In this document: piece after piece, positions 6,158 through 9,581 of the stretch
Position numbering within the stretch: position 1 is the stretch's first letter
How the letters are laid out: each line of letters opens with the position of its first letter
Assembly (NCBI GenBank): GCA_030529125.1
Contig: JAUMXP010000045.1
Coordinates: 1-9,581 of the forward strand
Direction: 5' to 3'
Length of the DNA stretch: 9,581 nt
Source of the DNA: Eubacteriales bacterium
GTDB lineage: Bacteria > Bacillota > Clostridia > Oscillospirales > Acutalibacteraceae
Notes under the pieces: model-generated
Databases searched by the model: none
Seen by the model: the letters and a program-made list of their open reading frames with translations, nothing else
Told to the model about the DNA's origin: nothing
Made by a program: the position numbers and the translations under genes

Positions 6158-6255
6158 AATAAAATTCATAAAAAATAAAGGGAATATAGTTATTCTTGCG
6201 TAAATAATAATAGCTTGACCTTTTTGGTCGTATATTTTTAAAAGGAGGGGAAAAT

Positions 6256-8022
6256 ATGAGATTATCTGAAGATTTTATAGCAGAGCTTAAATATAAATCA
6301 GATATATCTGATATTGCGTCGTCTTATATGCAACTTAAACGGCGTGGCAGAAACCTTGTTGGACTGTGTCCGTTTCATGGCGAAAAGACCCCATCCTTTA
6401 ATATTTACGCTGAAAATGGTTCTTTCTATTGCTTCGGTTGCGGTGTCGGCGGTGATGTAATCACCTTTATAATGAAAATCGAGAACCTCGACTATATGGA
6501 AGCTGTTAAGTTTTTAGCTCAACGAGCAGGTATGACAGTACCTGAAGATGCTGTTGATGACTCGATGAGCAAACTCAGAACCCGCGTATATGAAGCAAAT
6601 CGCGAGGCAGCACGTTTCTTTTATAGCAAGCTTTTATCGCCTGAAGGAAAAGATGCGTTGTCATATCTAAGGGGCAGAGCATTAAGCGATAAAACTATAA
6701 CACGATTTGGTCTTGGTTATGCTCCGAATAACCGCTACGCTCTGACCAATCATCTGAAATCAAAAGGCTTTTCTGATTCAGAGTTGATTGCCGCTAACCT
6801 TGTGTTTAAGTCACGTTCGGGTAATTATGTTGTAGACAGATTTGTTGACCGCGTTATGTTTCCGATTATTGATTTACGTGGTAACGTGATTGCTTTTGGC
6901 GGTCGTATTATGAGCGATCAGAAACCAAAGTACCTAAATACTTCAGATACTATAGTGTTTAATAAGAGCCAGAATCTCTTTTCTCTGAATAACGCTAAAA
7001 ACAGCGGAACAAAAAGACTGATTTTGTGCGAGGGCTATATGGATGTTATCGCTGTCAATCAGGCAGGATTTACTGATGCAGTGGCTACACTGGGTACAGC
7101 TCTCACAACTGAACAAGCTATGCTGATGAAACGCTATTGCGACGAGGTTGTTATCTGTTACGATGCTGACGAAGCAGGTCAGAAAGCTACACAGCGAGCT
7201 ATCGGTATATTGCGCAACACAGGGCTTGTTGTACGTGTGCTATCAATTCCTGACGGAAAAGACCCTGATGAATTTATCAGGAAAAATGGTGACAAAGGCG
7301 CTGCTGCCTTTAAACATATATTAGAAAACAGCGGTAACGATGTTGAGTACAGGCTTTTTAAATTAAAACAAGGTTTTGACCTCAATAGTGCAGATGGGAA
7401 ATTTGCTTATCTCTCACAGGCTGTTAAAGTGCTTTCTACCCTTGATAACCGTATGGAGCAGGATATATATGCTTCTAAGTTATCCGAAGAAGTTGCAGTT
7501 GAGAAGAACTCTATAATGGAGCAAATCAGAAAAAGCGCGAAAAGCAGATATTCTAATGATAGAAAAGCCGATTTTACAAAACTCCAGAGTAAGATGTCAG
7601 GCAGAGATGATAAGATGAATCCCGAGCATCAGAAGAAACCTAGAGTCACAATCGCTGAACAGAATCTGATAGCTTTTTTAGTCAACAACCCGGACAAGCT
7701 AACGACTATTAACAGATTAATTTCACCTGATGATTTTGTTACAGAGTTTAATAAAAAGCTGTTCGCTTATTTCTTTGATAGAATTAAGGATAGTAAAGAA
7801 CCGCTTACTACTCTGTCTGCTGACTTTACTTCAGAAGAGGTTTCGTCGATTATTGCTATTATCTCCAACTATTCGCAGGTAGCCGCTACAGACTCAGCGA
7901 TGATGGAATATATCAACACTATAAAAGAGGAAAGTATCAAACCATCTGATACTGATATTGCTTCAGCTAGTACAGATGAACTTGATTCTTACCTCAAAAA
8001 ACTTAAAGAAAAACGTAAATAA
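6256..8022 (+). CDS. dnaG: DNA primase
   Basis: A 588-residue primase that makes RNA primers for chromosome replication, recruited to the fork by the DnaB-type helicase. ATG at 6256 follows AGGAGGGG (6243-6250). The N-terminal CHC2 zinc domain has C38, H41, C59 and C62. The RNA-polymerase core spans ~115-340 and contains the TOPRIM residues E259 (CEGYMDV) and D303/D305 (YDADEAGQ), matching the family's metal-binding positions. After a polar linker (~425-465, rich in Lys, Arg, Ser and Asp) comes a helicase-binding C-terminal domain beginning near VTIAEQNLIAFLVNNP. All expected parts are present. The 192-nt upstream gap is very A/T-rich and shows no promoter with normal spacing. rpoD follows after 40 nt with no terminator, the classical dnaG-rpoD arrangement, so the two are probably co-transcribed. 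Confidence 0.98.
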   Translation: MRLSEDFIAELKYKSDISDIASSYMQLKRRGRNLVGLCPFHGEKTPSFNIYAENGSFYCFGCGVGGDVITFIMKIENLDYMEAVKFLAQRAGMTVPEDAVDDSMSKLRTRVYEANREAARFFYSKLLSPEGKDALSYLRGRALSDKTITRFGLGYAPNNRYALTNHLKSKGFSDSELIAANLVFKSRSGNYVVDRFVDRVMFPIIDLRGNVIAFGGRIMSDQKPKYLNTSDTIVFNKSQNLFSLNNAKNSGTKRLILCEGYMDVIAVNQAGFTDAVATLGTALTTEQAMLMKRYCDEVVICYDADEAGQKATQRAIGILRNTGLVVRVLSIPDGKDPDEFIRKNGDKGAAAFKHILENSGNDVEYRLFKLKQGFDLNSADGKFAYLSQAVKVLSTLDNRMEQDIYASKLSEEVAVEKNSIMEQIRKSAKSRYSNDRKADFTKLQSKMSGRDDKMNPEHQKKPRVTIAEQNLIAFLVNNPDKLTTINRLISPDDFVTEFNKKLFAYFFDRIKDSKEPLTTLSADFTSEEVSSIIAIISNYSQVAATDSAMMEYINTIKEESIKPSDTDIASASTDELDSYLKKLKEKRK

Positions 8023-8062
8023 TTCTTATTTAGAAATATACACATTGAAAGGAAATGGACTT

Positions 8063-9178
8063 ATGACAGCACCATCAACTGATAAAAAAACAATTATTAA
8101 AGAACTTACTGAGCTCGGTAAGGCTAAAGGCTCTATCTCTAACAAAGACATCCTTGATGCTATAGGTGAAATCGATTTTGAACCTGAACAGTTAGAAAAA
8201 CTTTACGACTCACTTGAGAGCGCAGGCGTTGAAATCGTTGAAGATGATATTATTGATGACCTTTCACTCGACGTATTAGAGATCGAAGGCGTTGACGGAG
8301 AGGTTACAACACAAGTTGTAACTGATTCTGCCGAGGGCTCAGATAATATTGCTATTGATGACCCTGTAAAGGTTTATCTCAAGGAAATCGGTCGTGTTCC
8401 ACTTCTTACATCTGAAGAAGAGGTAGAGCTTGCTATCAGAATTTCTGAGGGTGACGCAAGTGCTAAGAAGCGTCTTTCGGAAGCCAACCTCCGACTTGTT
8501 GTAAGTATCGCTAAGCGTTACCTCGGTCGTGGTATGCACTTCCTTGACCTTATTCAGGAGGGTAACCTCGGTCTTATCAAAGCTGTTGAAAAGTTTGACT
8601 ATACAAAGGGATTTAAGTTCTCTACTTATGCTACATGGTGGATCAGACAGGCTATCACACGTGCGATTGCAGACCAAGCTCGTACTATCCGTATTCCTGT
8701 TCATATGGTAGAAACAATTAATAAGGTTAAGAAAGTATCTTCTCAGCTTTTACATCAGAATGGCCACGAGCCATCTGCTGATGAAATTGCAGAAGAACTC
8801 GATATGCCTGTAGAAAAGGTTAGAGAGATTATGCGTGTAGCGCAGGAACCTGTATCTCTCGAGACTCCTATTGGTGAGGAAGAGGATAGCCACTTGGGCG
8901 ACTTTATTCCTGATGATGACGCTCCTGCTCCTGCTGATGCAGCATCACACACAATGCTTAGAGAACAGCTTATTGAAGTGCTTGATACTTTAACACCTAG
9001 AGAAGAGAAAGTGTTAAGACTTCGTTTTGGTTTAGAGGACGGTCGTAGCCGTACACTTGAAGAAGTAGGAAAGGAGTTCAACGTAACTCGTGAGCGTATC
9101 CGTCAGATTGAGGCCAAAGCATTGAGAAAGCTTCGTCATCCATCAAGAAGCAAAAAACTCAAGGATTTCTTGGATTAA
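8063..9178 (+). CDS. rpoD: Primary RNA polymerase sigma factor (sigma-A/RpoD)
   Basis: A 371-residue housekeeping sigma factor that directs RNA polymerase to -35/-10 promoters like those seen at 2020 and 5097. The start at 8063 (MTAPSTDKK) is preceded by AGGA (8050-8053). The longer frame back to 7958 would overlap dnaG. In order: a short acidic region 1.1 (~8-60); a linker; region 1.2 (DPVKVYLKEIG, ~100-132); region 2 (~140-210) with RLVVSIAKRYLGRG, the core-binding DLIQEGNLGLIKAVEKFD, and the -10 recognition helix YATWWIRQAITRAI; region 3 (~215-285); and region 4 (~298-371) with the helix-turn-helix at ~331-356 (TLEEVGKEFNVTRERIRQIE). The size and the compact region 1 are typical of Firmicutes sigma-A rather than the longer proteobacterial sigma-70. 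It is probably translated from a dnaG-rpoD mRNA. No terminator is seen after it. Confidence 0.98.
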   Translation: MTAPSTDKKTIIKELTELGKAKGSISNKDILDAIGEIDFEPEQLEKLYDSLESAGVEIVEDDIIDDLSLDVLEIEGVDGEVTTQVVTDSAEGSDNIAIDDPVKVYLKEIGRVPLLTSEEEVELAIRISEGDASAKKRLSEANLRLVVSIAKRYLGRGMHFLDLIQEGNLGLIKAVEKFDYTKGFKFSTYATWWIRQAITRAIADQARTIRIPVHMVETINKVKKVSSQLLHQNGHEPSADEIAEELDMPVEKVREIMRVAQEPVSLETPIGEEEDSHLGDFIPDDDAPAPADAASHTMLREQLIEVLDTLTPREEKVLRLRFGLEDGRSRTLEEVGKEFNVTRERIRQIEAKALRKLRHPSRSKKLKDFLD

Positions 9179-9210
9179 TGTAGTATTTGTTTATTGTTTT
9201 GGAGGTTACT

Positions 9211-9581
9211 ATGAAAAGAACAGTAGCTTTAATGATGTTGTTTGCTTTTGTTTTTGCATTTACAGGTTGTTCCAAAAATCCATCAGATGCTAAACCATTA
9301 GAAACACAACCGACAGTAGCGACTGAACCACCTACGGAGCCACCAACCGAAGAACCTACACAGTCGCCTGAGGAACTGGAGCTGTTCAGTAATATGAGCG
9401 GTACTTATGTTTTTTCGAGTGGTGCCGGTGCGTGGGGAACTACACTCAACGTTTTTGATGATGGTACTTTCAGCGGTAATTACCACGATACAGATATGGG
9501 TGCAGGCGGCGCAAATTATGATTGTACTTTCAGCACTTGTACTTTTATCGGTGCTTTCAAGAATGTAGAGAAAGTGAATGA
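9211..9581 (+). CDS. Putative lipoprotein with Pro/Thr/Glu-rich linker (3' end outside window)
   Basis: The gene starts at ATG 9211 behind GGAGG (9201-9205) and runs off the window after 123 codons. Residues 1-20 are a lipoprotein signal peptide (MKR, hydrophobic core) ending in the lipobox FTGC, so C20 should be lipidated and the protein held on the outer face of the membrane. Residues ~27-57 form a low-complexity linker rich in Pro, Thr and Glu (for example TEPPTEPPTEEPTQ). From ~60 a folded domain begins: SGTYVFSSGAGAWGTTL, then an acidic turn DDGTFSGNYHD, then GAGGANYDCTFSTCTF with two cysteines. I recall similar lipoprotein domains of unknown function in gut Clostridia but cannot name a family. 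It follows rpoD by 32 nt without a terminator. Its function is unknown. Confidence 0.85.
   Translation, partial: MKRTVALMMLFAFVFAFTGCSKNPSDAKPLETQPTVATEPPTEPPTEEPTQSPEELELFSNMSGTYVFSSGAGAWGTTLNVFDDGTFSGNYHDTDMGAGGANYDCTFSTCTFIGAFKNVEKVN

Noticed and set aside
6215..6236. Possible dnaG promoter TTGACC ... TATATT
   Set aside because: The boxes look good individually, but the spacer is only 10 nt, too short for sigma-A; the TTGACC is also part of a small inverted repeat.
7958..8062. Longer rpoD frame overlapping the end of dnaG
   Set aside because: The 35 extra residues are unlike sigma-factor N-termini, and the ATG at 8063 has a ribosome binding site.
8339..8704. 121-codon minus-strand open frame within rpoD
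   Set aside because: It is a shadow of the highly conserved sigma region 2 coding sequence and has no protein-like features.
1..9581. CRISPR array, mobile element, phage or defence system
   Set aside because: No regularly spaced repeats, transposase, integrase, inverted-repeat ends or nuclease/defence domains are visible in any gene.

Overview
The window looks like a chromosomal segment of a low-to-moderate GC Gram-positive gut or rumen bacterium, most likely a Clostridia member of the Ruminococcus type (Oscillospiraceae/Ruminococcaceae). The grounds are a T-box-controlled thrS, the dnaG-rpoD pair, strong AGGAGG-type ribosome binding sites, A/T-rich wobble positions, and a secreted BspA-type leucine-rich-repeat protein ending in a type I dockerin, a module typical of cellulosome-forming ruminococci. 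The species cannot be fixed from this sequence alone. All genes lie on the + strand.

Left part (1-2011): the C-terminal 180 codons of a very acidic protein I cannot identify end in a good intrinsic terminator. Next is a 467-residue secreted protein with a signal peptide, about a dozen BspA-type repeats arranged partly in ~90-residue super-repeats, and a C-terminal two-repeat dockerin.

Middle (2012-5374): a consensus sigma-A promoter drives a complete threonine T-box leader. The specifier codon ACC, the antiterminator with its 7-nt UGGAACC bulge, and the competing terminator can all be drawn by hand. It controls thrS. Only 21 nt behind thrS, with a TTG start and no terminator between, lies a membrane-anchored VanY-like (peptidase M15) protein in which the metal-binding and catalytic residues have been replaced. 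It is a probable pseudoenzyme and the most unusual item here. A second consensus promoter then drives rpmE (zinc-binding form of ribosomal protein L31), which ends in a strong terminator.

Right part (5375-9581): a yigZ/IMPACT-family gene with a GTG start and its own terminator is followed by an AT-rich 192-nt gap. Then come dnaG (primase) and rpoD (primary sigma factor), 40 nt apart. A lipoprotein gene starts 32 nt behind rpoD and runs off the window end.

Functionally this is mostly core information-processing machinery (tRNA charging, ribosome, replication priming, transcription initiation) interspersed with three cell-surface proteins: the LRR-dockerin protein, the VanY-like pseudoenzyme and the lipoprotein. 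I see no transposase, phage gene, CRISPR array, tRNA or rRNA.
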